DNA from: Polydactylus sextarius
Lineage: Eukaryota > Chordata > Actinopteri > Polynemidae
Direction: 5' to 3'
Length of the DNA stretch: 64,000 bases
Assembly (NCBI GenBank): GCA_016801845.1
Contig: CM028919.1
Coordinates: 13,515,501-13,579,500, forward strand
Part shown: one piece after another, positions 10,683 through 23,000 of the stretch
Layout of the letters: each line of letters begins with the position of its first letter
How positions within the stretch are numbered: position 1 is the first letter of the stretch
Notes under the pieces: model-generated
What the model was told of the DNA's origin: nothing
What the model saw: the letters and a program-made list of their open reading frames with translations, nothing else
Databases searched by the model: none
Made by a program: the position numbers and the translations under genes

Positions 10683-12339
10683 TATTATTTGTATTTAGCA
10701 AAATTAAAAAAATGGTTTAGGATTTTCGTTTATAATTTGTCATGTTTATTATATGTGTATTCATCTCTAAACATTCATATTTAAAAATTAATTTTAGATT
10801 TAGATTTTTCGCTTTTTTGGCCTAAATATGACCCGATCATTTATTTCGATAATTATTACTTAGTTTCCTAAATATACAATATTATCGTAAAATATTATAA
10901 TTTTATTTCATTTTTTTTTTTAGAATTGCTTTTATTACAAACACAGATCACAGATTTGATTTATATCATCTGTGGCCTGTTTGTTCATTTATTTAAAAGT
11001 TGTTGTTTTTTACAGTGTTTCTATTATTTAAAAAAGAAACAAAAATCTGATGGTCAGATCACATCAAATCACACATACACGGCAAAATAAAACATTAAAA
11101 AAATTCCATACACACACACAAAAATAAAACTCTCTTTAAGAAATGTAATCTAATATAAACCTTTTATTTCTACGTTAAAAACTGATTATTTTATCTTCCA
11201 CAGCATCATTTCTTTCTGTCTTATTTTGTGCCATTTGGTTTGTATGTTACGGTTGTTTTATTGAAATTCCGGACATTTACCTGCATCAGATCATCTTTGT
11301 GTGTAACATTTTATTTCTTACACACAAGAGGTGGGAGGCCTTAACCAGGTAGACGGAGGAGGAGGAGGAGGGTGGTGGAGTATATTTGTAGTTAATGATG
11401 AATCTTCTTTTCTTAACTATTTAAAAGAAAAAAAAAAAAAAGAAAACGAGTCCCTTTTTGTTTTTCTCCTGCTCCATTATTCTGTGGATAAAACGGAAGG
11501 AAGAAGCCCTGCGTTTTGTGCGGAGATTATCAGATGAAAAAGAGAGAAAACGTGAGGATTACTGTGGATGGAGAGGATTTTAATATTAATAGTTTTTTTT
11601 TCTTTTCTTTCCCCCCCTCCCCCCTTTTTTCCCTCCTCCCTCCCTCCCCCCGCTCTCTCTCTCTCTCTCTCTTCCCCGATGAGACAGAAGGTAGATTGCC
11701 TCTGCTGCTTTCCTTTTGCCGATTTGGTGTGACAGGGATGATGGATGATCCAGCCGAGCTAAACAACTCCTCCCCTTCATCTCCTCCCTGTCAAAGCCAG
11801 TCCGGGCTGCTGCTGCAGGAATAAAATAAGGAATATATTCCCTCTGCACTGCTGCACAATGCAGCCCGGTCCTCTGGAAGACACTCAATTCGCCCGTGCA
11901 ACAATATTAAAAGTCCACACACAGTTTACCCCGCCAGAAACACTATACGTGCGTGTGTGTGTACGTGCGTGCGCGCGCGCTGCAGAGGCAACATGTTAAT
12001 AATGCTTATGTTATTGGCTCGCTTCTTCTCTTTCTTTTCTTTTTTTTTCCCCCAGCAGAGCATCTGGTGAAGTGGGGATGATCTAAGAGAGAGGACTGCA
12101 AATATGTATTTTTAGATACAAGAGTGCAACGGCTGGCAGCGAGGGAGACACACTTTAGGAAGAAGAAGAAGAAAAAAAAAGTTTTGTTTCCTCTTTGTTT
12201 TTCTTTCAAATTGCTGATTTGGATAGTGGTCATAAAAATGGACGCGCACGCAGGCGCTGAGTGTCCTTCGCTTTGCAGCTGGCTCTCCCCAAAATGGCTT
12301 GCTCTGGGGGACAGTTTTTAGGCTTTGTGTATTTAGGCC

Positions 12340-12341
<2 letters not shown>

Positions 12342-12370
<29 letters not shown>

Positions 12371-12396
12371 GTGTGTGCGTGCGTGCGTGCGCGCGC
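12342..12396. repeat. (GT)n repeat ending in GCGT/GC units
   Basis: A GT run passes into GTGCGTGCGTGCGCGCGC, an alternating purine-pyrimidine tract with Z-DNA potential. Confidence 0.95.
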
Positions 12397-12529
12397 TGGC
12401 CTCCTTTTTTTTTTAAACATTTCAGCAGTTTTCTCTCCTCTTGCCATAAGGTGTTTCTATGACTACGTTATGTAGGCCTGTGCGAGCGGGTCAGAGGCGG
12501 GGGTCCCTGGGAGAAAAGGGCCGCATTTG

Positions 12530-12660
12530 GCTGATCATTTATCAATGTCAACCGCATAATGATTCTCCCTGCAGTCCCTCTATTGATGAGGATAATTACA
12601 TTAGCTCAGAGTGACTGATCAATAAAGCCCAGGGAAAATGGTTTATTATAGCACCACCGA
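12530..12660. promoter_or_regulatory. candidate conserved noncoding element
   Basis: A compact, non-repetitive island between microsatellites. It contains TGATCATTTATCAATGTCA, GATAATTACATTAGC, GTGACTGATCAATAAAG and GGTTTATTATAG. These are homeodomain- and PBX-like words at high density, with no coding frame. Chosen by eye; conservation not tested. Confidence 0.35.
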
Positions 12661-12679
12661 AAAGCTTTTCTGGCTGTTT

Positions 12680-12730
12680 TTTTTTCTTTCTTTCTTTCTT
12701 TCTTTTTTTCTTCTTCTTTCTTTCTTCCCT
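12680..12730. repeat. (TTTC)n pyrimidine repeat
   Basis: Tandem TTTC/TTC units form a pure pyrimidine strand; simple sequence. Confidence 0.9.
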
Positions 12731-13589
12731 TTTAAATAAAAAGCAGGGTTTGATCTGTGCAATCCAAACTCAAAACTCGCAGAGATAATCGAGTACGAAG
12801 CAAAACTTCATCTGGTTGCACGTTTCATGTTGTAATTTTGACTCCTACTGATTTTTTCCAGGATCGTGGTGTTTTTTATTTTGCTTTTATTCTTGTGTTA
12901 GCACTTACTTTATTTTCACTCCCCTTCCAAAAATACACGATTCACACTCGTTCTTTATCACATGAGGAAACAGTTGACCCTATTGGGCTGGAAAAGACAA
13001 CAGCTTCTCCACCGGAGACGTCAAATAGACTTGAGGTGTATTAAGTTACATAAATCCTTGTCTTTTTTTTTCTTTTCTTCCCCTTAATGACCATCACAGG
13101 ATGTCTGGCTACCAACCACTTTGTGGCTATAAGGTGTTATTTCAGACACAAATATTCTTTTTCCTCATTGATTTTATCTGCGTCTTGATGACAGAGGATG
13201 ATCAAATGGCAACAACACCTGCTGACCTGATGTAGTGTCTAGAAAATCAAGGCAGTCCTCAGGAATAAAGCTTAGAATTAAGAGTAAACAAAGAAACACT
13301 TGTTTTGTTGGTCAAGCAGCAAAACGAGTACACAGAAATAAACAAAATAGTCCACAAAGACGTCCAGTAAATGGATTACTGACCCCCCCTCTCCCTTTCT
13401 TTCCCTTTCTCTCTTTCGCTCTGTCTCGCTCTCTCTCTCTTTCCGTGTGTGTGTGTGTAAGTGTGTGTGAGCGTGTGTGTGTTTAATTGTCAACAACTTA
13501 TCCCCTGCAGGAATGTTGCAAACTCTTTCGCCTTAATTCTCCGTGGTGCTCCGCGCCAGCTCCCATTTACCGCTGATGAACGTGTCTGC

Positions 13590-13760
13590 AGGAGACAGCT
13601 CCATTATCTATTTATCATTTATGATAGTATTTCCTCAGACAATGGAGGGGAGAAGCTCGCCTACAGATAAAGTCCCGCTGATGGCTCTTCACTGCCCTTT
13701 TTACACAAACTGCTGCACAGTCGCTTATTTATTCCATGGCATTTATGATAAATAGAAAAT
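13590..13760. promoter_or_regulatory. candidate conserved noncoding element
   Basis: Repeat-poor island with paired words TATTTATCATTTATGATAG and CATTTATGATAAATAG about 120 bp apart. Both contain ATTTATGATA, a HOX/CDX- or PBX-like word. It lies within otherwise simple AT-rich DNA. The repeated word suggests clustered binding sites, but this is inference from motif shape. Confidence 0.35.
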
Positions 13761-14203
13761 TAGGATTTTATCTTTGAAAAATAAAGCGTTTGACATATTG
13801 GAATATTATCTAAAATGTGCGTAATTAGAGTCGATGACAGGTTTTTTTTTTATTATTGTTCTAAAAAAAATACTGTTACTTTTTTCCTTTGAAGAAAAAA
13901 AAAATCGAGCATTATTAGTCTACATTTCAGACGCGCTGGAGGAAATCAGCGTGTGTGTGTGTGTTTAAAGGAAATATTAAAAACAAATGTCTTAACTAGA
14001 TGGGTGATATTCAGGTCTGTTTCTACGCTTTGGCCGCGACGATTTGAATTAGAGGCGATTTTTTTTCACACTTCAGCGGTGCTTGTCTTCTTAAAAATGA
14101 GTGACAGTACCCCCCCCAACACACACACACACACTCCACACCCATACCCCCCCCTCCATCCCCTATAACTCCTCCACACACACGAAAATAAATCTTAATG
14201 ATG

Positions 14204-14205
<2 letters not shown>

Positions 14206-14297
<92 letters not shown>
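14206..14297. repeat. (AT)n repeat, about 92 bp
   Basis: Uninterrupted alternating AT, preceded by a short CA repeat at about 14123-14136. It is self-complementary and can extrude as a cruciform; its length is likely polymorphic. Confidence 0.98.
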
Positions 14298-14300
<3 letters not shown>

Positions 14301-14557
14301 ATTAGTAAAATAACATAGCTACAGGGGTTTGGAATTAGCAGAAAGTGAAAATTGCAGTAGCCACTTGTGAAGCTGCTGCTGAGGCAGAAAAGGAGGGCAT
14401 GCGAGTGCAGAATAAATAAAGCGCAATAAAAAGGGAAATAGCCGGAGCTTAGTCAAGCCTTGAGGTACTGAAACCTTTATTTCAATCAGTTAAGATTTAA
14501 TTAGGCAAGCCCAAGGCCCTCTACAGCGCTGTGTTACAATGCAACAGCCCCCCTCAT

Positions 14558-14677
14558 TTCTCTTCTCTTCTCTTCTCTTCTCTTCTCTTCTCTTCTCTTC
14601 TCTTCTCTTCTCTTCTCTTCTCTTCTCTTCTCTTCTCTTCTCTTCTCTTCTCTTCTCTTCTCTTCTCTTCTCTTCTC
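14558..14677. repeat. (TCTTC)n pentanucleotide array, about 24 units
   Basis: Perfect or near-perfect pentanucleotide tandem array with all pyrimidines on the + strand. Such polypurine-polypyrimidine DNA can form triplex structures. Open frames across it on either strand are repeat artefacts. Confidence 0.98.
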
Positions 14678-15025
14678 CAAGGTTGTCAACATTTGACCGT
14701 TTTTTTTCTTCCTCCACTGAAATAATCACCGTTTATGGTTTGAGAAAGCCATAAGATTCACAAATAAATCTGGCATTATTGCATTATAAGACAGAACCAC
14801 CCCCCCCTTCCATTACCCCCCTAAAAAAAAAAAAAAGTGACGAAAACATCGATTGCTTTAATTTATAGGTTTTGTGTCCGAAGTTAATTTATTAAAAAAA
14901 GAAAATGAAATCTTAATTTCCTTCGGTTATTTTTGAAAGCTTTTTTTTTCTTAAAAAAAAAGGTTAGAAATATCTTGCGGGTAGCTGAGGGCAGCTAAGT
15001 GAGACATTTCACAAGAACTGTAAAT

Positions 15026-15028
<3 letters not shown>

Positions 15029-15073
<45 letters not shown>

Positions 15074-15094
15074 GAGAGAGAGAGAGAGAGAGAG
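15029..15094. repeat. (GA)n repeat with central (CAGA)n
   Basis: Two GA runs flank about four ACAG/CAGA units. All frames through it are low complexity. Confidence 0.96.
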
Positions 15095-17254
15095 TTCCCT
15101 AAAATATATAATTTCTCCAGGTTATTGATTAATGAGCGCGTTTCTATAGGCGTAATACACGATTCAATGCAATTAATTAATAACTCAGATATAATATAGA
15201 TGTTCGGTGGCTTTGAGGGAGAGAGAGAAGAAGAAGAAGAGAGAGATGGAGCTGGAGCCCCCCTCCCCACCACACCCTTGGGTGCACTGTTATTACAGGA
15301 TGGCGACCCCTTCTGGAGGCCAAAATAAATGTGTTTATATAAAAGCGAAGAAGGAGCGGAAGAGTCCTGACTGACCCTCATTTTTTATTTTCACACTCTG
15401 TCTTTCTAATCTTTCTTTCACATTTCTGTTTTAAATATTAAGACTCGTGCTCAGATTCTTCAATCTTACTTAAAAAAAAATAAAAAATATCTCCAAAAAT
15501 TCCGGAAGAAATAGATTTTTTCTTTAAGATAATACCCTGACCTGCTGCAGTAAATGTGACCTCCAAAGACTCTCATCTCATATTTACTCACAGGTAGAAA
15601 GCTCCTTATGCATGTATTAGGCGGCAACGTTGATGGTAAAATCAATAAAGATGGATTGTAGGGTCAATATTATGCTTTGCACCTGGGGACTTGTTGCCCA
15701 GCTCCTCATCCTCCGTGTGTGTGAGAGAGACAGGGAGAGAGAGAAATGAGCAATTCATAATACGCGACCGCAACATGTCTGCAAGAGCTGTGCACGATCG
15801 CGAGTGTGTGTTTAAAGGAGGGAGAGTTTTGAAGAGCAGGGCAGCAGGGCTGAAGTCATCCAACCAGGGGCCTGAAGGACCTGGCGAACACTGACACCAT
15901 TAATCACGACCCACTTGAAGATTATGACTGAAAGTATAGAATCGGTAACCATTATCGTCTCGGATGGCAGTTAAAACCTCTTCTTATTTTTCAAAACAAA
16001 GTAATGGCATGAAGGTCTATACGAAAAAAGAAGGAGGGAGAGAGACTAACGTTTCCACAGGAGGAAATAACAAGGAGGAACAGTGGTGGTCCACTTCATT
16101 ATGGGGCTTTAATAATAATTAGTTGAAAAACTAATAATTTAATAAAACAAACAGCAACACTGATAATAATAATAATAATTATAATCATTTAAATTAAAGA
16201 TTACCGTCATTATTTTATAAAGTGTTTTCATTACATTTTTATTACAAAAAAAAAATCACAGCAATATTTGACTGTAAATAATAATTATAATTGACGTAAT
16301 TTTTATTTATTTAATCATTATTTTTTTTGCCTTTCGCGTGCATGAAAAAAAGCTGTGAATATCTTGGAATCGATTAGAAGAAAAAAAGAAAATGATTTTT
16401 CTCTATTTGTCTAAAAGTGGAAACGGCTTTGTCAATATTTTCGACACTTTTAACTCCGGGTGACAAGTTGTAATAATCTCCATTACACAACGCAACTTCG
16501 GGGAATTATCAGTTTAAATTTATTGAACTGAAAAAAGAAAACAGCTGTTTAAAACTAAATAAATAAATAAATAAAAATTAAAAAAGCAACGATCATCGAC
16601 ATTTCTTTTTTTTTCCCAGAGGGTGTTTGTGTCTTTCTAAAATCATGAACTCAAATAAGAGACATTCATTTCGATGAAATGTTGAGATAAAAATAAAGCC
16701 TGTAAACGCACCCGCGCTTTTATTTTGAAAGAGAAACGTTTTATTTATTTATTTATTTTTTCATCACATAAACGTAGTAGTTTTTCTTGTCTGGTTCATT
16801 ATGTTTGTAGTTCTGCTGTTTTATGTCAAATAACCTCAACAACAGACAGACATTTCCAACTTGACATCTTTCTGTGAAAACTCTGATGTTCTTCTTTATG
16901 TCACTATTTCCACCAGCAAACATATGAGACAATCAGAAAAAAAAGCTAGCATGGTCCCTGTTAGCAGCCGGAAACTGCAGTGATGAAAAGCAATAGCTGG
17001 TGTCAAGAACTTTTTTAGCACATCACTACAGCTGGTGGGAATTAATAGAAGCCAAGTAAAGAGGAGCAGCAGCAGGAGGAGGAGCAGGGGGTGCAGACTG
17101 TGACATGAGGCTATGTGGGTGTGTGACCACAGGGAACCTGGGTTTTCATATCTCCTCTAGACAATAAGCGCCCTGTGTGCGACTGTCTCACAAGTCCAAC
17201 TTTGTTTCTCAACAAGGAGTGTAAACTGTTGTCAATATTCAGATAGCCTTCATC

Positions 17255-17425
17255 TGCCAATAATGACAGGCAGCCGGCTTCCTATCTTATCTGCAGGCCA
17301 GGTAGCGCCGTACCTGGGGGGAATAACTGCTGCGATAAAGCGGGTCTGGGCCAATAGAAAGCCTCTTGTCTGTCTGTGAGGAGTTAATGGAGAACGCCAC
17401 TGGAGACAGGAAGTCCTCAGAAAGT
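17255..17425. promoter_or_regulatory. candidate conserved noncoding element
   Basis: Complex, GC-balanced block with TGACAGGCAG (MEIS-like TGACAG), CTTATCTGC (GATA or E-box-like), GGTAGCGCCGTACCTGG, GATAAAG and GCCAATAG. It has no coding frame and no repeat. Proposed on complexity and motif content only. Confidence 0.35.
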
Positions 17426-19639
17426 GAAAGGCACTTTATTGCGCACCTGAATGGCCTGGCATAGGGTTTCTCTCAAACCCAATGGGAAAACCACATTACA
17501 GGTCCTTACACAGGGTCATTACAACAGGGCAATGGAGTTCAAGTGATCCATTGCATTTGAATGACAACATCACATCGCTCCATTCATTCTTCCTTCTTGT
17601 GTGACCTGATGATGATCCCGGTGGGACTTGGATGTTGTCAGCAGAGTGATGTGCTGAAGTTACAGTAGAGTCGTGCGTAAGCTTTGGTTCATTCAAGTTT
17701 TCCTCAAAGTGTATTTCTTAAAAAAAAAAAAAATTCACACCAGCACACGCGCTGCCTCATCCACTCGTCACTGACTCATAACAGAGACAGTTGTTGTGGC
17801 TTCAACAGGTTCATGGACCCATAACCCACAGCACACTGCAACATGACATCATCAGGCCTCTAAAAATGAACTGCAACATCGATCCCTTGCAGGCTGACCT
17901 CCCATAATTCAAATATAGTCGATGTGGGACATGTGTTTGGATGGAAGTGTATATTTACCTGTCACCAGGAACTCAAGGACAAGGCAGCAGCGAGGTTGTA
18001 TCCAGCCCCAGAGTGAAGTGTTTTGGGGTGAAAATGAGTTGTAAAAGTGATAAATGACCCATATTGCTCTCGCTGAGAAATACTGGAGCTGGCACCACGC
18101 TTTCAGGCAAACAGTTAATTGCTCAGCACAGCGAAGGCCCAACAAAATACCCATAAAGCATCACAAAAAAAGTTAAGCAGTTAAGTCGAGTCAACCTCTT
18201 CCTCTTTTCTCCCTCTGTGCTTCTTCCTTTTCTTGACTTCGCCAGCTGAACAGCTGCTTCCATCCCTGCCCTTCACAATTCCCCCAGCACAAAAATATTA
18301 TGTTGCCAGTGGCAACAATTCAATAAAATAGCTAATCACATTTGCTCTTTCAAAGATTTCCAAAAATTAAGCTGAGTCTGTACATAATGGAGGAGTCATC
18401 TCAACTGTGTGTAAGGATTTCAAGCAAGGATTTATTGTGGTGTGATAAATGATCAAAAGGCTTGTTTTGACAAATGCAGGGGTACTTCTGAATGAGCGCA
18501 AGGCCGGCACAGTGTGGAAGGCCAGAACCACTGTTATCAACTGGATTAGTGGCTCTGATTATGCTCCGGATTCAAGTTTTGCTCTCAGCACCAATCAAAG
18601 CCTGTGGTCTTTGCATCCCATAATAGCTATGCTGGTCTCCATGGTCACCGCCACTCGTATACTGTAACCCCACCTCCTCCTAAGTGCACTTATTTCATAA
18701 TAACAAGCTTGTGACGGCTCTCATCAGGCCATCATACTCACAAATAGAGGACAAGGAAAAAGGTGAATCAGGGTTTGTTTTGACTGAATCAAATTTTGGC
18801 TCCAGCTTTATGCAACTAACCTTTTTCCCTTGACTACCTCCACATCTGTATTTTTCTAATCTTTTAGAATGTCACTGGTGCTCATATGTCTGTCTCTTCT
18901 TTCTCCACCCCGCTGTTCCTCCTCACCCCCGCCCGTCTCCACGCTGGCCTCGTACCTGTACCTGCGGATGTTACCGGGGCCTCCTCTGGGCCCTCGCTGC
19001 CAACAGGAGATGACACAGTTTCTGGGTCACTTCTGTCACAGTCCAAATGCCACTCAGGTGGGCTGACCTTTCCGATGGCCGACGCAAGAGCAGGCGGCCT
19101 CCGCGCAGGCTGTCACCCCTGTGGTTCTAACCACAATCACACGCTCCCTCCATTTTCACTGACAGACCTTTCTTCCCACCAAACTCCCCACGCTCCTCTG
19201 CGGTATTCACCACCTCCTTTCTATTCACGACAATACATGTGAGAAGAATGAGGACAAATTGAATTTGACTAGTGAAATAGCTACTGTAAAATATGGCTGA
19301 TATGTGTCATCTTGGCTAAACTCAGGACTGTCACCGACAACCTACAGTCCTGTGATATATCACATCTCTTGAGAGGGAACTAGATTAATTTGCTTCACTG
19401 TATTTTTTATCAAATGAAAGCTCGGCTCCAACTGGAATATCTCAACTAACAAGAATCCAAGTCAACACCTTGTCTCCTCCTCCTCTTTCTCCCTTTCCAT
19501 TTAGTTGTATACATCATCAACACAGTATATAATGTTAAAATAGGTACAAGCTATTCCTTTTAACACAAAATGACTTGTTTAGTTGTTTATTTTGAGATGA
19601 CAAACCCAGAAATCAAACACTTCCTGTGTTCGTGTAATC

Positions 19640-20015
19640 TAATGTCACATCACTGTCAATAGTAGCGCTGTGCAGTGTGTCCAGAGCTGTGGATTTTTTG
19701 TTTGTGAAGCTCTTGGCTGTGTTTCTTGTTTGTCTACGACCATCAATGACTCAGAGCCCTCTCGACTATAACCCCCCTCTCCCCAATCTGAGAAGATTAT
19801 TGTGTCATAGTTTCCTTCAAACATAGCATCTGCCCTCCATCCTGTCAATCAAACGTTGGCTGTTTTGCCATTTACAATCGCCCAGACGATTTTTCTCACG
19901 ATCCATTGTTGTTTTTAAATAACAGGCTCTGATTAGCAGGCAGAGCTTCCCTAAAAATAAAAATGAAATCTCTTCAGAAATCCTCCTGCTCGGTGGAGAG
20001 GGACCGCTTTTTTCC
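19640..20015. promoter_or_regulatory. candidate enhancer block with a PBX-MEIS composite site
   Basis: Repeat-poor sequence containing the motif at 19842-19851 (listed separately) plus AACAATGG-type (SOX-like, CCATTGTTG at 19903-19911), CTGATTAGCAGG and AAAATAAAAATG words. Its position is about 10.5 kb past the meis2 3' end and 3.3 kb from the last cdin1 exon. Function is inferred, not shown. Confidence 0.4.
19842..19851 (-). promoter_or_regulatory. perfect PBX-MEIS/PREP composite motif TGATTGACAG
   Basis: The + strand reads CTGTCAATCA, so the - strand has TGATTGACAG, the textbook PBX (TGAT) plus MEIS/PREP (TGACAG) heterodimer site. A ten-base word occurs by chance in 64 kb with low but not negligible likelihood, so context matters: the flanks are complex and repeat-poor. 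Its location beside meis2 suggests possible autoregulation. Confidence 0.45.
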
Positions 20016-22789
20016 AAAGCTGTTATTCAAGCCCACTAAAAAAAAAAAACAACCTTTTTTAATTTTAAAACTGGCTGCTCTGACTCTTCCAGGAGAACTT
20101 TTATTTATTTCCACCCTGTGATGTCTCGCTGGCTAAGGAAGGCTGAGAGGATCCCTACTAAAAGCACTGTGCTGCCTGCGGCAGAAACAGGCCAGAGCTC
20201 TCTCCACATAAATAACACAGGAGCGTGGAGGAAGTCCGTTTGGTGGTCTGCTGGAGGGATAGAACCTACCCTTCAGTCTATCTCTGGTTCTGTCCTTCTT
20301 TCCTCATTCTCTGCGTCTCAGTGGTCTATCTAGCAGCTTGGCTGAAGAGACATAAAACAGCGGGATCTGGAAGAGATTGGGCCAAGATGTACATCTGAGC
20401 GGATAGTGGACTTCCAATAGCCTGCAGGCCCAGGCCAGAAAGAGTGGATGCTGTGAACTGCATCAAACAAATCTGACACATGGGAGTCACAGATTTAAGA
20501 ATTGTAACCAATATTACGTTACAGAATAAAATGTGTAACTAAATCACCGCGCATGTTGTTTTCTCAGCAATATTGTCACAGGAAGAATGTGATTAATAAT
20601 GTGCCTTCAATTTTTTCTACTTCACACTAAATTGATTGTCAGTAATCCCCATATGTTATCATAAGTTGAAAAAAAAATTCCTCAATGAAAAAAATACTGT
20701 ATGTTGTGTCTTGTTCCTCCTAGATGCCTCTTGAGGATCGAATTTCTCCAGAACCCCGTCGTTGTTGGCTCCAGGAAGCAGCCTCTCCGGACTGGCCTTA
20801 TTTGGAGAGCACTCGAGTGCCCCATTGTTGTGACAAGAACAATGAATCTAAAAAGAGGTGGGAGACAAGGGCAAGGCACACACAAAATAAAGACATCTGG
20901 CTCTTAAAAATCATCAGATGGAAGTATTTTTTTTCTCAGATATTTGCGCTCACATCATGGAAATCTTGTCAGCTGACGGCAACGTCGGCCCCTGCCTTTG
21001 AAGTAGGTTTAAAAAAAGCTGTATTTAGTTTGCATTGTGTGCAGAACCTAATTTATAGGACTTGACCCTGGCTCCTCTTTTGTGCGACAGCCATCTTAGA
21101 AAACAATGGCAGGAAGGCTTGAAACTCGAGAGGAACTGAATCTGCTGTTTTTCATTTTTTCTGTTCTTATTCAACGGAGATTTTTCCCTCCCTGAGTAAA
21201 ATAGCTCTGTTTTCATGTCCAACAGGAGCCATAAACTGATGTCTAAGCATTCCATGGCCAGGCAATAGGGCCGAGTTTAACTGGACACATGGGGACAGTT
21301 GTTTTGTACCACATGGAGCAGGGGGGCCTGACAGAGGAAGCCATGGCCGCCTGGCGACCCCATGGTGACCCACTGGCCTCCTCATGGAGGGATCAAGGCC
21401 TAGATGGGAGCCGGCTGAGGGTTAGAGGTTTAAGGGTAACAAATCAAGCAACACTTTAGTGGTATTTAACCCCCACATACCATATCTCTCTAACTGTGAG
21501 CGGTGCATGACTTTGCAGAACAAACATAGAAACACTTATTTTTATTCTGTATGGGGGAGCGTTCCTTTCTGCTCAGCGAAAGAAGAGGAGTGTGTGAGAT
21601 TTGGGAATGGTTACACTGTAGCACAGACAAGGAGAAAACATCACTTCATTCAGATCCTACCATATTTTTTCAGCTGAGGTCTGACTGATGTCTGGTAGGT
21701 GAGTGCTTACAGGCAGCTATGAAGCATCTGTAATATTAGGAAACAAAAACAAATTCTCTCCTTTGCTGAGTTTCAATACTTCTGCAGTCAGATGTAAAAT
21801 GATTACTAGAAAATACATTCTCCGAGGTGGTGGCAGGCTCTTCACTCTTTTTCACTTTCTTTCCTCTTATCGTTTTGTGTGCAATAAAGAAGAGGACAGG
21901 ACAAGGACCCCCTATAGGCAGTGCATATCTACCTCTAAAAGCATCACTCAACTTTATGTTCACTTCTGGTTCTCCGAGCCCAGCTGTGTTTCTTCCATTA
22001 GTATCTGCTCATAAAAGGTACTGGGGTTGTAAAGACGTGCAACAGACAACTGCTGGATGGTCACTCACCTTAACATGGAAATCAGGTGTTTCTGTGTACC
22101 TGAAGGCGCCTCACATAGCTTTAGTTCAAGAAACATATAATGAGTACATAAAGTTTGAGCCGTTAATATTAATGACAAGAATATATTTGAAACAATTTAT
22201 CAAAAATATTTATTAATAAAACATGGGTGAAAAAATGGAACTGTTCAACATAATACTTCTTTTAAAATATCGCAATGTAAAACATGGAAAAGAACTGGAT
22301 AACTTTTTGAACTATGACACTGAATTAATTATCAATTAATCATTCAGATTTGTGAGGAAGAAATGGAAGAATATTTTTTTAGCTTGTTGACTCTTGTTTG
22401 GGTGGAATAGCTTTTTCTTTTTTGTTATTTTCTACCAATTAATAGAATTGTTAAGACCTTGTTGTTAAGACAGACTGCAGCTATAATTCAAAATATCTTA
22501 CATATGACTCAACCTTTCCTATAATTAACACTGCAAACAAGCCGAGGAGAATTGTTGGCCCATGAGGTCAGTGGAAACTGTGTGAAAAAGGTTACAAATG
22601 AAAATGTATTATTTTTACTTAATTCTAGTTAATTAGGAAACATCACACAAGATAGGTGGATCCAAGATGTGTTGATCATTTTTGTAATTAAATTTAGTTG
22701 AGATGCTTCATGTTTAGACCTTCAATAGATTATATAATGTGAAGTGAAAAAAGGTCAGAGTGAGGCCGGCTTTAATCAGAAATAATCCT

Positions 22790-23000
22790 GTTTACCCCCT
22801 GGAGAGAGAATGAGAGGGCACCGAGTGACGCAGGTGAGAGACAGCCGGACCGCACCTCGCTTATCTGCCTATTTAACGGAGGAGGAAGGAGTGACAAAGG
22901 CCAGGGCTTTGGGCGTGATAAGGAAAGGGCCTTATGTCCTGCTCTGGCCCTGGCTCTCACCCTGGCTGGCCATTACAAGAGGCCATCCAGAGGCCAGGAG
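22790..23000. promoter_or_regulatory. candidate regulatory block near the cdin1 3' end
   Basis: GC-balanced complex sequence with two GATA-type words about 50 bp apart (CTTATCT at 22860-22866 and TGATAAG at 22916-22922), CCTATTTAA and GGCCATTACA. It may overlap the 3' UTR of cdin1, whose end is unknown. Selected on complexity and motifs alone. Confidence 0.3.

Noticed and set aside
11516..11824. 102-codon frame with a Ser/Leu/Pro-rich middle
   Set aside because: The middle is a CT repeat; the ends do not resemble a known protein. Kept only as a possible noncoding-transcript patch.
18886..19242. 118-codon frame in the intergenic region
   Set aside because: Looks somewhat codon-like but shows no domain, no conserved motif and no splice signals that join it to either gene.
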